The position numbers and the translations under genes were made by a program. From contig JADHNI010000013.1 of assembly GCA_016779585.1 (NCBI GenBank), positions 1-58,770 of the forward strand: 58,770 nt of DNA, written 5' to 3'. Every line of letters starts with the position of its first letter. The first letter of the stretch is position 1. The notes under the pieces are model-generated. The model was given only the letters and a program-made list of their open reading frames with translations. It did not search any database and was not told the origin of the DNA. The DNA comes from Pseudomonadales bacterium (GTDB lineage Bacteria > Pseudomonadota > Gammaproteobacteria > Pseudomonadales > Azotimanducaceae). Below, piece by piece: positions 42,464-52,382 of the stretch.

Positions 42464-44479
42464 TTGAAGTTATTTATCCTGCTCCTGCTGTCAATTCTCA
42501 GCGCCTGCTCAGGAGAACCAGAACCGGCTTCGCCCCGTGCCGAGCGCGCAACCCTGGCGGACCCCTATGCCTACCTGTCTATTGCTGACAACCCTGCGAC
42601 GATTGAGTATATGAAGGCCGAGCAGGAACACCTGCTCAATGTGACAAAGGATTGGCAGCGCGACATCGATACCATTGCGCGTGAAATCAACCGTGATTTG
42701 CCGGTAACAAGGCAGTCACCCCCGGTTGTGTTCGGTGAATATGAATTCAGCTCCGAGATCGTGAAGGGGACCCAGTATCCGGTTTATTACCGCAGACATC
42801 TCGATAGTGGTGAGCGTGAGGTTTTGCTCGATTTGAATGAAAGAGCTGCCGGCAGTGACTATTACCGGTTGGGTGGTTTTTCCATGAGCCGTGATGGAAC
42901 GCTCCTCGCCTTTACAGAAGACCTGACGGGTGCCGGCGTATTCACGCTGCATGTCGCGAACCTTCTCACAGGGGGTGTGCAGGAGATTGCGCAGGGCGTT
43001 GGCGCGTCACTTGGCTGGAATGGCGGCCAGGTGATTTATATCTCCGGCCGTGAGGTTAGGGCCCAAAAGCCCGGGAAAGATCCAGGGCGCAAGTCGGTCG
43101 TGTTGTATGAGGAGACCGACCCGGGATTTGCACTGTCAGTTACATCGGCAGGAGATACCACCCTGATGCTGATCACCGAGTCACACACGACCACGGAGGT
43201 TATCAGGCTGCTGCCTGACGGCAGGCTGCAGAGTATCGCTGGTCGGATCGGGGGGCATCGTTACAGGGCGAAGATGGTCGAGGATCGACTGGTTATTCTT
43301 ACAAACCTGAATGATCCGGATTATGGGATTGCATTTGCGGAGCCTGGCGACACACTTGAGGCATGGTGGTTTCTTGATGATGCCTCAGGGTTGCGCATCA
43401 ACGATTATGAGCCTGCTTACACTGGCGTGTTCCTGCATGTGCGTGAAGGCGCCCGGCATGGTATCGCTTTCGTCGATTACCAGGACCTCACCCTGCAGCG
43501 CCTGTTTATGGCTGACATCGGTCAGCAGCTGGCGTTCCATACACTCGCCGCAGACGGAGCTCTCAGGTTCTGGCGGCGCGGCCTGAGAGAACCTGACAGC
43601 TATTGGGAGATCGCCAGCGATGCGCGACTCGCGATGTTGTTACGTGACGCATCACCGCCAGGTTATGAAGCCGGGCAATTTGTTACAGAACAGCATTGGT
43701 TACCTGCCAGGGACGGTGAACAGATTGCAGTTACGCTGTTGTACCGCACCGGTCTTCCACTGGAAGAACGGCCCCTGCAGGTGACAGCCTATGGTGCTTA
43801 CGGCCGGGAGCAGGATCTGCGATTCGACCCGAATCGGCTGCCCTTGTTGCGCAGGGATTTTATCCTCGCCTGGCTCCATGTTCGCGGTGGCGGCGAACTC
43901 GGTGCCGCCTGGCGCGAAGCAGGCAGGGGGTTGAACAAGAAACACACTTTCCAGGATTTTCAGGATGCGACATCCGGCCTGGTTACCCTGGGCATTGGGG
44001 CACCCGAAAAGCTGGCCGGCCGGTTTGCCTCGGCCGGTGGCACGATCGCCGGTTACATCATCAATGAATCACCGGAACTGCTTTCCGTCATCACAATGCG
44101 ATCTCCGTTCGTTGATATCGTGGGGTCCCTGATGGATGACTCACAGGTACTGACGGCGAGCGATCGACTGGAATGGGGTGACCCGAGCGACCCTGTCTAC
44201 CTGGACGCGCAGCTTGCCTATTCACCTTACCAGCAGGTGGGTAATGGGCCGGGTCCTGACCTGTTGATACTCGCGGGTAACAACGATCAATCTGTACCTG
44301 TTCATGAAGCGCTGAAGTGGCTGGCAAAGCTGAGGTACAGCCATTCCGGGAGCGCCCTGATGCTCATTGACATCCAGCAGAATAGCGGCCATCTTGGTGC
44401 GACTGACCAGTACCTTCGACGCCGGCAGGCAGCATTGGAACTGGTCTTCATATTTAAGAGTCTCGGGATCAGGATTTAG
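42464..44479 (+). CDS. Prolyl oligopeptidase family (S9A, oligopeptidase B-like) lipoprotein
   Basis: A 671-residue serine peptidase with a lipoprotein signal (MKLFILLLLSILSACSG, lipobox LSAC). An N-terminal seven-bladed propeller (about 70-400) is followed by an alpha/beta hydrolase. The triad is Ser523 (ASAGG), Asp608 (NNDQSVP) and His643 (SGHLG), with spacings of 85 and 35 equal to those I recall for oligopeptidase B (532, 617, 652). The start is TTG at 42464. It differs from cytosolic relatives in its membrane anchoring. It is 2 bp before coxG. Confidence 0.87.
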   Translation: MKLFILLLLSILSACSGEPEPASPRAERATLADPYAYLSIADNPATIEYMKAEQEHLLNVTKDWQRDIDTIAREINRDLPVTRQSPPVVFGEYEFSSEIVKGTQYPVYYRRHLDSGEREVLLDLNERAAGSDYYRLGGFSMSRDGTLLAFTEDLTGAGVFTLHVANLLTGGVQEIAQGVGASLGWNGGQVIYISGREVRAQKPGKDPGRKSVVLYEETDPGFALSVTSAGDTTLMLITESHTTTEVIRLLPDGRLQSIAGRIGGHRYRAKMVEDRLVILTNLNDPDYGIAFAEPGDTLEAWWFLDDASGLRINDYEPAYTGVFLHVREGARHGIAFVDYQDLTLQRLFMADIGQQLAFHTLAADGALRFWRRGLREPDSYWEIASDARLAMLLRDASPPGYEAGQFVTEQHWLPARDGEQIAVTLLYRTGLPLEERPLQVTAYGAYGREQDLRFDPNRLPLLRRDFILAWLHVRGGGELGAAWREAGRGLNKKHTFQDFQDATSGLVTLGIGAPEKLAGRFASAGGTIAGYIINESPELLSVITMRSPFVDIVGSLMDDSQVLTASDRLEWGDPSDPVYLDAQLAYSPYQQVGNGPGPDLLILAGNNDQSVPVHEALKWLAKLRYSHSGSALMLIDIQQNSGHLGATDQYLRRRQAALELVFIFKSLGIRI

Positions 44480-44481
44480 GT

Positions 44482-44967
44482 GTGGAGTTAAGTCAAAGGG
44501 TCAGGATTCCAGTCCACACGGATCAGGTATGGCAGGCGTTAAACGACCCTGCTGTTCTGCAGCAGTGCCTTCCTGGCTGCCAGCTTTTCCAGTCGACTGG
44601 CAACAATGAATTCGAAGTGGCCGTCCAGGCCAAGGTGGGTCCGGTCAAGGCGACTTTCAAAGGCGAAGTGGCGCTTTCAGACGTGCAGGCCCCAACATCC
44701 TGCAAAATCAGCGGTTCCGGCAAGGGCGGTGTTGCCGGTTTTGCCAAGGGTGGTGCAGATGTCTTCCTGGAGGCGACGGAGGATGGTGCTGGCACCCTCA
44801 TGTCATACAAGGTGTCTGCCTCGGTCGGGGGAAAACTCGCCCAGGTGGGTTCAAGACTGGTAACTGGTGCCGCACGAAAGATGGCGGATGATTTTTTCTC
44901 AAATTTCGTGCGACAGCTGTCCGGCGATGAAAACATGCAGGTAGAAATCGAAACGCTGGAAGCCTGA
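44482..44967 (+). CDS. coxG: CoxG-family SRPBCC protein
   Basis: A 161-residue START/SRPBCC-fold protein, start GTG 44482. The segment [19 protein letters not shown] is the CoxG hallmark, and the last helix ([11 protein letters not shown]) lacks the long C-terminal anchor of some CoxG. In molybdenum hydroxylase clusters it helps target the enzyme to the membrane. It heads a run of coxG-coxS-coxL-coxM, 26 bp before coxS. Confidence 0.88.
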   Translation: MELSQRVRIPVHTDQVWQALNDPAVLQQCLPGCQLFQSTGNNEFEVAVQAKVGPVKATFKGEVALSDVQAPTSCKISGSGKGGVAGFAKGGADVFLEATEDGAGTLMSYKVSASVGGKLAQVGSRLVTGAARKMADDFFSNFVRQLSGDENMQVEIETLEA

Positions 44968-44993
44968 ACAGGAAAAACGGAGGTAAATCGCAC

Positions 44994-45464
44994 ATGTCGA
45001 TATCAGTATCCATGAACGTCAACGGCAAGGCGGTGACACAGGAGTGTCCTGCGAATACCACGCTGGTAGATCTGCTGAGAGAAAAACTGCAACTCACCGG
45101 AACACACGTTGGCTGCGATACGTCGCAGTGTGGTGCCTGCACGGTTCACATGAACGGGCGTGCCATCAAGGCGTGCACGATCCTGGCTGCCCAGTGCGAA
45201 GGCGCGGAGATCACCACCATCGAAGGTCTTGGGGATGCCAATAACCTGCATCCCATGCAGGAGGCATTCAGGGAGTGTCATGGTCTGCAATGCGGATTCT
45301 GCACCCCCGGCATGATCATGTCCGCCGTAGACCTGGTCAATCGTGAACCCAGCCTGGATGAAACCATTATTCGCGAAGGCCTGGAAGGCAACATCTGCCG
45401 TTGTACCGGTTACCACAACATCGTTCGTGCGATTGAAACCGCCGCGCGCAAGATGAGGAACTGA
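44994..45464 (+). CDS. coxS: Xanthine dehydrogenase-family [2Fe-2S] small subunit
   Basis: The electron-transfer subunit of a molybdenum hydroxylase, 156 residues. The plant-type [2Fe-2S] motif [15 protein letters not shown] lies near residues 41-55 with a fourth Cys in KACT. The second cluster is bound by CGFCTPGM and CRCTGY. Its stop is 2 bp before the coxL start. It passes electrons from the Mo site of CoxL to the FAD of CoxM. Confidence 0.95.
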   Translation: MSISVSMNVNGKAVTQECPANTTLVDLLREKLQLTGTHVGCDTSQCGACTVHMNGRAIKACTILAAQCEGAEITTIEGLGDANNLHPMQEAFRECHGLQCGFCTPGMIMSAVDLVNREPSLDETIIREGLEGNICRCTGYHNIVRAIETAARKMRN

Positions 45465-45466
45465 TC

Positions 45467-47827
45467 ATGGTCGAACAGAGCATTGGGAAGTCCGTTCTCC
45501 GCAAGGAGGACATGCGCTTTATTACCGGCAAAGGCCAGTACACCGATGACATCAACCTGCGTGGCCAGACCTATGGTTATTTTGTCCGGTCACCCTATGC
45601 CCATGCAGACATCGGTGATATTGATGTTTCTGCCGCGGCGGGAATGCCTGGCGTTATTGCCGTGCTGACGGGAAAACAGGTGGCAGAGGACGAGATCGGC
45701 GGCTTGCCATGTGGCTGGATGATTCATTCAAAAGATGGCTCCGAAATGAAGCAGCCACATCATCCGGTGATGGCAGGATCAAAGGTCAATTACGTGGGTG
45801 AGCCCGTTGCCCTGGTGATTGCTGACAGTTTCGTTGAGGCGAAGAACGCGGCCGAAATGGTCGATGTTGATTACATGGAGCGAGATGCTGTGGTGTATGC
45901 CGAAACCGCACAATCTGCGCCGATCATTCATGAGGGCATATCGGCGAATACCTGTTACGAGTGGGAGCTGGGTGAGAAAGATGCAACAGAAGCTGCTCTC
46001 GCATCAGCGGCGCATGTCACCAATTATGAGTTCACCAACAATCGGTTGATTCCCAATGCCATGGAGCCAAGGGCAGCTATTGCTGACTTCAACACGGCAA
46101 CGGAAGACCTGACACTCTATACGACCAGCCAGAACCCACACCTGGTCAGGCTGATTATGACCGCCTTTATCCAACTGGCACCTGAGCACAAGCTGCGCGT
46201 TATTGCACCAGACGTCGGCGGCGGATTCGGTTCGAAGATTTTTGTTTATTCGGAAGAAACCGCGCTCGCCTGGGCATCCATGAAGCTGGGTATTCCCATC
46301 AAGTGGACGGCGGAGCGATCGGAATCATTTTTGGCAGACGCTCACGGCAGGGATCACGTCACCACGGCGCATCTGGCAATGGATGAAGAAGGGCATTTTC
46401 TTGGCTTGAAGGTGAAAACAACCGCGAACATGGGTGCGTATCTTTCGACGTTTGCCTCATCGGTACCGACATACCTCTATGGCACACTGCTCGCAGGACA
46501 ATACAAAACCCCGAACATCTACGTCGAAGTGGATGCCGTTTTTACCAACACGGCGCCGGTTGATGCGTACCGGGGTGCGGGGCGCCCGGAGGCAACCTTC
46601 CTGCTGGAGCGTATTGTGGAATTGGCTGCCCGGGAAACCGGCAGGGACCCCGTGGAACTCAGGCGAATCAACATGATTCAGCCAAGTGAGTTTCCTTACC
46701 AGACGCCGGTTGCCCTCGAATATGACACGGGTGACTATGAAGCGAGCCTCAATCGTGCGCTGAAGATGGCGGACTATGACACCTTTGGGGAAAGGAAGGC
46801 TGCTTCCGAGGCCAAAGGCAAGCTTCGGGGTATTGGTTTCAGTTGTTACATCGAAGCGTGTGGTCTTGCCCCGTCACAGGTGGCCGGCCAGCTGGGCGCT
46901 GGCGTGGGACTCTGGGAGTCCGGTGAAGTTCGGGTGAATCCAACGGGATCCGTCACAGTGCTAACAGGTACACACAGTCACGGTCAGGGTCACGAAACGA
47001 CATTTGCCCAGCTTGTGGCGAGCCGGTTTGGAATCTCTGTAGACGATGTGGAGGTTGTACACGGCGATACAGGTAAACTCGATTTTGGGCTGGGTACCTA
47101 TGGCTCCCGATCACTGGCTGTGGGTGGCTCAGCATTGTCGAAAGCTGCCGACAAGGTGGTCGAGAAGGGACGCCTGATCGCGGCTCACCTGCTTGATACG
47201 GATGCAGACAAGATCGACTTTGATGACGGTGAATACCGGGTCAGGGACAGCAACCAGGCCAAAACTTTCCAGGAGATCGCGTTTGCGGCCTATGTACCGC
47301 ACGATTATCCCCTGGAAGAACTGGAGCCGGGTCTTGCTGAAAAAGCGTTTTATGATCCCGGAAACTTTACCTATCCGGCGGGAACCCACATCTGCGAAGT
47401 GGAAATTGACCCTGAAACCGGTGTGGTTGAAATCGATCGATTCATTGCCGTTGACGATTTCGGCACGGTCATCAATCCGATGATTGTTGAGGGGCAGGTG
47501 CACGGCGGTATTGCCCAGGGAATTGGCCAGGCGTTGCTTGAGGGCTGCGTCTACGACGAGACAGGCCAGTTGCAGACGGGTTCCTATATGGACTACTGCA
47601 TGCCAAGAGCCGATGACCTGCCGAGTTTTGCCGTGGGTTTGACGTCTACACCCTGTACCCATAACCCGGTAGGTGCCAAAGGTTGCGGTGAAGCTGGTGC
47701 AATTGGTTCGCCACCAGCGGTGATTAATGCGATTACGGATGCGATTGGTGTCAGGGATATCCCCATGCCGGCGACACCCGAAAAAATCTGGCGCGCCATC
47801 GCGTCAACTACCAGAAGTGCAGCGTAG
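45467..47827 (+). CDS. coxL: Xanthine dehydrogenase-family molybdopterin large subunit, form II CoxL-like
   Basis: The catalytic Mo subunit, 786 residues. GGGFGSK (about 251-257) and AYRGAGR (about 367-373) are visible. The latter is the form II motif, whereas true CO dehydrogenases (form I) carry AYxCSFR. The catalytic Glu is in [14 protein letters not shown] near the C-terminus. The true substrate is therefore uncertain: an aldehyde or N-heterocycle hydroxylase is at least as likely as CO oxidation. The gene order S-L-M also fits form II. Confidence 0.93.
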   Translation: MVEQSIGKSVLRKEDMRFITGKGQYTDDINLRGQTYGYFVRSPYAHADIGDIDVSAAAGMPGVIAVLTGKQVAEDEIGGLPCGWMIHSKDGSEMKQPHHPVMAGSKVNYVGEPVALVIADSFVEAKNAAEMVDVDYMERDAVVYAETAQSAPIIHEGISANTCYEWELGEKDATEAALASAAHVTNYEFTNNRLIPNAMEPRAAIADFNTATEDLTLYTTSQNPHLVRLIMTAFIQLAPEHKLRVIAPDVGGGFGSKIFVYSEETALAWASMKLGIPIKWTAERSESFLADAHGRDHVTTAHLAMDEEGHFLGLKVKTTANMGAYLSTFASSVPTYLYGTLLAGQYKTPNIYVEVDAVFTNTAPVDAYRGAGRPEATFLLERIVELAARETGRDPVELRRINMIQPSEFPYQTPVALEYDTGDYEASLNRALKMADYDTFGERKAASEAKGKLRGIGFSCYIEACGLAPSQVAGQLGAGVGLWESGEVRVNPTGSVTVLTGTHSHGQGHETTFAQLVASRFGISVDDVEVVHGDTGKLDFGLGTYGSRSLAVGGSALSKAADKVVEKGRLIAAHLLDTDADKIDFDDGEYRVRDSNQAKTFQEIAFAAYVPHDYPLEELEPGLAEKAFYDPGNFTYPAGTHICEVEIDPETGVVEIDRFIAVDDFGTVINPMIVEGQVHGGIAQGIGQALLEGCVYDETGQLQTGSYMDYCMPRADDLPSFAVGLTSTPCTHNPVGAKGCGEAGAIGSPPAVINAITDAIGVRDIPMPATPEKIWRAIASTTRSAA

Positions 47828-47841
47828 GAGAGGATTCGAAA

Positions 47842-48636
47842 ATGTATGACTTTAACTATCACAAGCCGTCCTCCATCGATGAAGCCGTTGCATTGTTTAT
47901 CGATCTGGAAGATGCGGTGTACCTGGCGGGTGGTCATACCCTCCTGCCGTCCCTGAAGCTTCGACTGGCTGCGCCGACGGATGTCATTGATCTTGCGGGA
48001 ATCCCCGGGCTGGGTGATATCGATTATGCGGGCGACGACCTGACCATTGGTGCATTGACGGCGCATGATGACGTGGCTACCTCGCCGGTGGTTCAGTCCG
48101 TGATTCCAGCTTTGTCGGCACTCGCCGCCGGTATTGGTGATGCCCAGGTGAGAAACCGTGGAACCATCGGCGGTTCGGTAGCCAACAGCGACCCGGCTGC
48201 TGATTACCCGGCTGCGGTACTTGGCCTGGACGCAACCCTGGTGACCAACCAGCGATCTATTGCCGTAGACGAGTTTTTTACCGGCATGTTCGAAACGGTG
48301 CTGGAAGAAGGTGAGCTGCTGACGGCTATCCGGTTTCCGAAACCCGAAGCTGCTGCCTATGTAAAGTACCCGAACCCGGCTTCCCGCTATGCAACGGTTG
48401 GCGTTTTTATTGCCAGGACCACCAAGGGGGTTCGCGTTGCCATTACCGGCGCTGCACCTTCGGTGTTTCGTGCGACGGAAATGGAGGCCGCGCTAAATGT
48501 GGACTTCTCGGAGAATGCGCTGGCAGGCATCAGCCTCGATGCAGACATGATGAATGAAGACCTGCATGCCTCAGCGGAGTACCGCGCTCACCTGTGTACA
48601 GTCATGGCGCGCAGAGCTGTCGCTCAGCTTTCCTGA
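47842..48636 (+). CDS. coxM: Xanthine dehydrogenase-family FAD-binding subunit
   Basis: The FAD subunit of the same enzyme, 264 residues. FAD-binding motifs AGGHTLLPSLKLRLA (about 32-46) and TIGGSVANSDPAADYPAA (about 111-128) are typical of CoxM. It completes the coxG-S-L-M set. The end overlaps the convergent selenoprotein gene by 13 bp. No maturation genes (coxD, coxE, coxF) follow. Confidence 0.95.
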   Translation: MYDFNYHKPSSIDEAVALFIDLEDAVYLAGGHTLLPSLKLRLAAPTDVIDLAGIPGLGDIDYAGDDLTIGALTAHDDVATSPVVQSVIPALSALAAGIGDAQVRNRGTIGGSVANSDPAADYPAAVLGLDATLVTNQRSIAVDEFFTGMFETVLEEGELLTAIRFPKPEAAAYVKYPNPASRYATVGVFIARTTKGVRVAITGAAPSVFRATEMEAALNVDFSENALAGISLDADMMNEDLHASAEYRAHLCTVMARRAVAQLS

Positions 48637-49253
48637 TCCTGCATTCTTCTCAGGTTTTCGTAAAAGCGCAAAAGGACCTCATAGGGCTGGCAGCCGTAAA
48701 CGAACAGGTCCTTTGCGACAAATGTCGGCACGCCGGTAATCCCGTTCTCCCAGGCACGATTCCAGTCCTCGGTGACTTTTGCGCTGAAGGACCGTGATTC
48801 GATGATATTCCTCGCTTCCTGTCGATCCAGGCCGACTGAACCCGCGATATCAATCAGCGTATCCCGGTCACTGATCGTACGATCATCCACGAAGTAAGCC
48901 CTGAACATGGCGTAGTGAAAGTCGTCACCTGCCATCTGCGTATCAGCCCAGGCGCCCAGCTCCTGGGCAATGCGGCTGTTATCGAGTCGAGTACGTTTGT
49001 TATAACTGAGACCAGCTTCTGCCATCAGGGCGCGCAGGTGATCGCCATAAGCTTTGGACTGCTCACGGTCCCGGTTTCTGTAAAGGTCTTTCATCAGGAT
49101 ACCTTCCGGTGGTGTCTCCGGATGCAACGGGAAATGTAGCCATCGGATAGTGACCTCTTTTTCTTTTTTTAGCTGGTCAACACTCACGGTGCTGAGGTAA
49201 CACCAGGGTCAGATGTAGTCAGAAAAAATCTCGATGAGGACGGGTTCGCTCAC
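48624..49253 (-). CDS. Selenocysteine-containing DsbA/FrnE-family oxidoreductase
   Basis: A thioredoxin-fold DsbA/FrnE-like protein of 209 residues read through an in-frame TGA (49209-49211) at codon 15. The start GTG 49253 has a good Shine-Dalgarno (GGAG, 8 nt upstream) and gives MSEPVLIEIFSDYI-U-PWCYLSTV, so Sec replaces the first Cys of the CPWC active site. The cis-Pro loop GVPTFV and the helical insertion with FHYAMFRAYF are normal. Conventional calling would keep only 187 residues and lose the active site. A SECIS-like hairpin follows the TGA. No signal peptide: likely cytoplasmic. Confidence 0.87.
49178..49194 (-). promoter_or_regulatory. Candidate bacterial SECIS element in the FrnE-like gene
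   Basis: On the coding strand CAGCAC pairs with GTGTTG (6 bp, one G-U) around loop CGTGA, which includes GU. Twenty-one nucleotides separate the TGA from the GU of the loop, nearly the same spacing as in the peroxidase gene of this window and close to E. coli fdhF as I recall it. Weaker in stem length than the peroxidase element. Confidence 0.65.
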
Positions 49254-49375
49254 GACTTGTGCTCCGGTTCTGTTGGCGCCTGCAGACAGGTAACTGGCTT
49301 TTACTGACCTGTTACCACTCAGTGTTTCCTCATCATAAACACCCACGAAAACCGTTACCAGAAAAGGGTGTCATT

Positions 49376-49570
49376 ATGACTTTGGAAATCAGAAGACCAG
49401 AAACGCTTGAATACACACACGTAGGCGTATTCAGGGAAACCCATCAGCAACTTATGCGAATTGCGCACCTCGAGCGCGCATCGCTACCCAGGGTGATTGA
49501 AGCCCTGGTGGTTTATTACCTGGAAGCTCAGGAAGCCGAAGAAATGCAGCGCAAAAGTTCGGCAGGCTGA
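49376..49570 (+). CDS. Small ribbon-helix-helix-like protein
   Basis: A 64-residue protein from ATG 49376 with an AGGG Shine-Dalgarno. The core FRETHQQLMRIAHLERASLPRVIEALVVYYL has a beta-strand and two-helix layout similar to Arc/CopG-type proteins, and the tail is acidic and helical. It overlaps no gene and ends 1 bp before the SNase-like gene, so the two are coupled. DNA-binding or antitoxin roles are possible but not shown. Confidence 0.6.
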   Translation: MTLEIRRPETLEYTHVGVFRETHQQLMRIAHLERASLPRVIEALVVYYLEAQEAEEMQRKSSAG

Positions 49571-49571
49571 C

Positions 49572-50084
49572 ATGTTGATCAGCGTTTCAGCCCTCTATGG
49601 GTTCTGCCTGGTTGTGATCGTGTATCAAAACTTCTGCAGATCCAACAAGAGGCTGCGAACAGGCTCGCGTGTGAAGGGGCGGGTGATTGATGTTATCGAT
49701 GCCAATACCTTCGTTATCGTCCACCGGGGTCAACGTTACCTGGTACAGCTTGCAGGATTGAAGCCGCCACGACGTGGTTTGCGTTGGTATGACGTTGCGT
49801 CGTGGGCACTGGTTGGGAAACTGCTAGGCAGGAAGGTCGTTGCGGTGGTTGAACGGGTGGGTCCAACTGGCTTTATCATTGGTCGCGTCAATTGCGGTAA
49901 ACGAGATATCAGCCATGAAATGATTAGCGAGGGACATGGCAGAGCCGCAAAAACATCACCGATTGATTTTTCCCTGTTTAAGCTGGAACGTGAAGCCAGA
50001 CGACAGGCGGTCGGTATCTGGAAGGATGGCGAGGCTACAAAGGCTTCTTCGGATCAAAAATCTCGGGGTTATAGGGGTAGATGA
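49572..50084 (+). CDS. Membrane-anchored SNase-like (thermonuclease-fold) protein
   Basis: A 170-residue protein with an N-terminal membrane helix (MLISVSALYGFCLVVIVYQNF) and an SNase-like beta-barrel (VKGRVIDVIDANTFVIVHRGQRYLVQLAG; VGPTGFIIGRVNCGKRDISHEMI; EREARRQAVGIW). The canonical catalytic Arg and Glu of staphylococcal nuclease are not clearly in place, so nuclease activity is uncertain. Its last 50 bp overlap the convergent membrane protein gene. Confidence 0.75.
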   Translation: MLISVSALYGFCLVVIVYQNFCRSNKRLRTGSRVKGRVIDVIDANTFVIVHRGQRYLVQLAGLKPPRRGLRWYDVASWALVGKLLGRKVVAVVERVGPTGFIIGRVNCGKRDISHEMISEGHGRAAKTSPIDFSLFKLEREARRQAVGIWKDGEATKASSDQKSRGYRGR

Positions 50085-51324
50085 CGTTCAATGCGAAAAT
50101 GATGGAGCCGGCAAACTCCGTCATTTCACCGCGCTTGCCCGAGTCGATGAGTAACTCAACGGTTGCCAATACAAACAGGTAACCCATGATGTGGAAATTG
50201 CGCGGCATGGGTGCTGCGATTTGGTGAAAAAAGCTGCGGACTCGATCGTTTCGTCGATACAGCGGTGTCGCGATAAACAGGTAAATCGATAACATCAGAG
50301 CAAGACCAGTACCGAATACCAGCTTGTTGATCTTCACCTCCTCGCCGTTGATCTCCACCACCAGGTTGTGCAGCCCCAGTTCACCCTGGGCGTTTCGTTC
50401 CTTCAGATAGTCCGGGGTTTCCAGGCCGAAAATTCGCTGGCCCCATGATATTTCTTCACCTGCGCCAAAAAGGCATAGCAGGGTCAGCAGGGCGGTCACC
50501 GTCAGGAACAGAGGGGGGCGCGCGCTTCGTAAAAGCCAGAATCGCCTGCCACAAACAATCATTGTGATGAACAGCACAATCACTGTGCACCATTCCACGA
50601 ATCCATCTTCGATGGTGAACTCGTAGCGAAAAGCAGGTTCATTAAATTTCGCCAGATAGATCGAGAAGAAAAGGAAGGTGGCAATGGTGATGGCAGCCAG
50701 TGTTTCAACCTGCGCCTGCTCCATCCTGAAAGATGGCAGCTCGGATCGGTGCCTGATGACGAGGACAAGGCAGTAGATGGTGATGACAGGGTCCAGCAGG
50801 TAATCCCAGAGATTGTCGGATTCGAGGAAACCCAGTGAGAAGCAGGTAAAACCCAGGGCAGCCATGCTCGCGGCCAGAGGCCTTCCATACCATGCGCAGC
50901 CTGCGAAAATCACGAAGAGCACAGGTCCCAGCACGATGGGGTAGTAACCAAACCGGTAAAGGTCAAAGTAGGTCAGGCCGAGTGCTGTCGGATACAGGAG
51001 CGCAGCGGCGCCCAGAATCACCAAGGCGATCTCGAGCAGCTGTTTCCTGCGATAGATTTTCTCGGGTTCACCAAAAAGATTGCCTGCCAGGATTAATGAA
51101 AACAACACAAGGGAAGTTATAGAGAGATCGCCCGTCAGTACCCTGACATAGTGGGTCAGGTTGTAATCAGGTAAAGGGACAAGCACCACGACTAAAATCA
51201 CAGGAACCAGCCAGCGGCGGATTGCCAGGGGCACGCCCGCGACATTTGTGAGGGCTGAACAAACAAAGGCGACAACCAGTGCTGCGCCAAGGTGCGGCAG
51301 GATCTGGGCAAGTAGTGCAGACAT
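50035..51324 (-). CDS. Polytopic membrane protein of unknown function
   Basis: A 429-residue protein with about 11-12 predicted membrane helices spread over its length. A conserved-looking segment GAGEEISWGQRIFGLETP lies near residues 285-302 between helices, followed by a polar loop with LHNLVVEINGEEVKINK. I do not recognise the family; the GEEISWGQR stretch is the only likely functional motif, with paired acidic residues. Its start overlaps the lptG stop by 1 bp. Its 3' end overlaps the SNase-like gene by 50 bp on the opposite strand. Confidence 0.72.
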   Translation of the reverse strand: MSALLAQILPHLGAALVVAFVCSALTNVAGVPLAIRRWLVPVILVVVLVPLPDYNLTHYVRVLTGDLSITSLVLFSLILAGNLFGEPEKIYRRKQLLEIALVILGAAALLYPTALGLTYFDLYRFGYYPIVLGPVLFVIFAGCAWYGRPLAASMAALGFTCFSLGFLESDNLWDYLLDPVITIYCLVLVIRHRSELPSFRMEQAQVETLAAITIATFLFFSIYLAKFNEPAFRYEFTIEDGFVEWCTVIVLFITMIVCGRRFWLLRSARPPLFLTVTALLTLLCLFGAGEEISWGQRIFGLETPDYLKERNAQGELGLHNLVVEINGEEVKINKLVFGTGLALMLSIYLFIATPLYRRNDRVRSFFHQIAAPMPRNFHIMGYLFVLATVELLIDSGKRGEMTEFAGSIIFALNVIYPYNPEIFDPKKPL

Positions 51325-52382
51325 CAGTTGGCTCTCCTAAGCAGAAACGTGCCCGCGCAGATACAGGCCAGTATGGGAATCAGGGTGGCCAGCACCGGCG
51401 GGAAACCAAACACCAGGCTTGCTGGTGAGAGCAGATCCTGGACGAACTTGAACAGGATGCCAATAACAAGACCGCTGACTACACGCATACCCATGGTGCT
51501 TTCCCGAAGCGGGCCAAAGATAAAGGAAATAGCAACGAATACGAGACTCAGTGATGCGATGGGTTGGAATGTCTTCGTCCAGAATCCCAGTTCAAACTTT
51601 CCGGTGTTGAGACCCTCTGAACGCATATAACCAATTTTCCTGCGCAGTTCCAGGATCGACATCTTGTCCGGCTCCACCAGTATTTCCGTTTTCAGCAGTT
51701 CCGGCGTCAATGTTGTTTCCCACGCCATCTCTGCAAGGTGACGCTTCGCGTTGCCTGCACTGAAATCTGTCACGATGACGTTTTTCAGCAGCCAGTCGCC
51801 TTCGTTTTCCCGGTAGTGGGCACTCTCTGCCCATAGCGTGAACGACAGTGCCTCATCGTTAGCGCCATACTTGCTGATATCACGCAGTTCTCCGTCAGGG
51901 CTAATGGAGTTGAAGTGCATGTACTGGTGATTTTCCCGGTACCAGAACCCTCCCTGGGGCGTGATATCCAGCTCGGTGGCATTTTCCCTGAGCAGCCGGG
52001 CTGTTCGCTCAAAATCAGGCAGAATCAGCTCGCCAACAAGCAGTCCGGCGACAACCAGGACGAGCGCGGGTTTTAAGGTTGCCCAGGTGATCTGCCAGGT
52101 GGAGATGCCGGCGCTGCGCATGACAATCAGTTCGCTGTTACCGGCGAGCAGCCCAAGACCGGCGAGGCAGCCGATAAGCGCGGCGTAAGGGAGAGTCTCA
52201 TAGAACATCCTGGGTATGCTGTAGCTCACGTATTGAGCAGCAGTGAGCAGTGTGTATTCATTCTTTATGGCGTCAAGCTGATCAAGGAATGTGAAGAGAA
52301 AGAACAGCGCAACCAGCCCGGCGGAAGATAGCGCCATGGTGCCTGCAACGGTTGATGCGAGGTAACGATCCAGTTGCTTCAC
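51324..52382 (-). CDS. lptG: LPS export system permease LptG
   Basis: A 352-residue LptF/LptG-type permease of the LptB2FGC transporter that extracts lipopolysaccharide from the inner membrane. Start GTG 52382 (MKQLDRYLASTVAGTMALSS). It has helices near the N-terminus, about 60-80 and 100-120, a periplasmic beta-jellyroll (about 130-260) and three C-terminal helices (LVFVAISFIFGPLRES; VVSGLVIGILFKFV; PVLATLIPILACICAG). lptF is not adjacent, which is unusual. The start overlaps the PncC-like gene stop (GTGA). Confidence 0.92.
   Translation of the reverse strand: MKQLDRYLASTVAGTMALSSAGLVALFFLFTFLDQLDAIKNEYTLLTAAQYVSYSIPRMFYETLPYAALIGCLAGLGLLAGNSELIVMRSAGISTWQITWATLKPALVLVVAGLLVGELILPDFERTARLLRENATELDITPQGGFWYRENHQYMHFNSISPDGELRDISKYGANDEALSFTLWAESAHYRENEGDWLLKNVIVTDFSAGNAKRHLAEMAWETTLTPELLKTEILVEPDKMSILELRRKIGYMRSEGLNTGKFELGFWTKTFQPIASLSLVFVAISFIFGPLRESTMGMRVVSGLVIGILFKFVQDLLSPASLVFGFPPVLATLIPILACICAGTFLLRRAN

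Noticed and set aside
45467-47827. Aerobic carbon monoxide dehydrogenase as firm call
   Set aside because: AYRGAGR marks form II; the CO-specific AYxCSFR loop is missing, so only the enzyme family can be stated.
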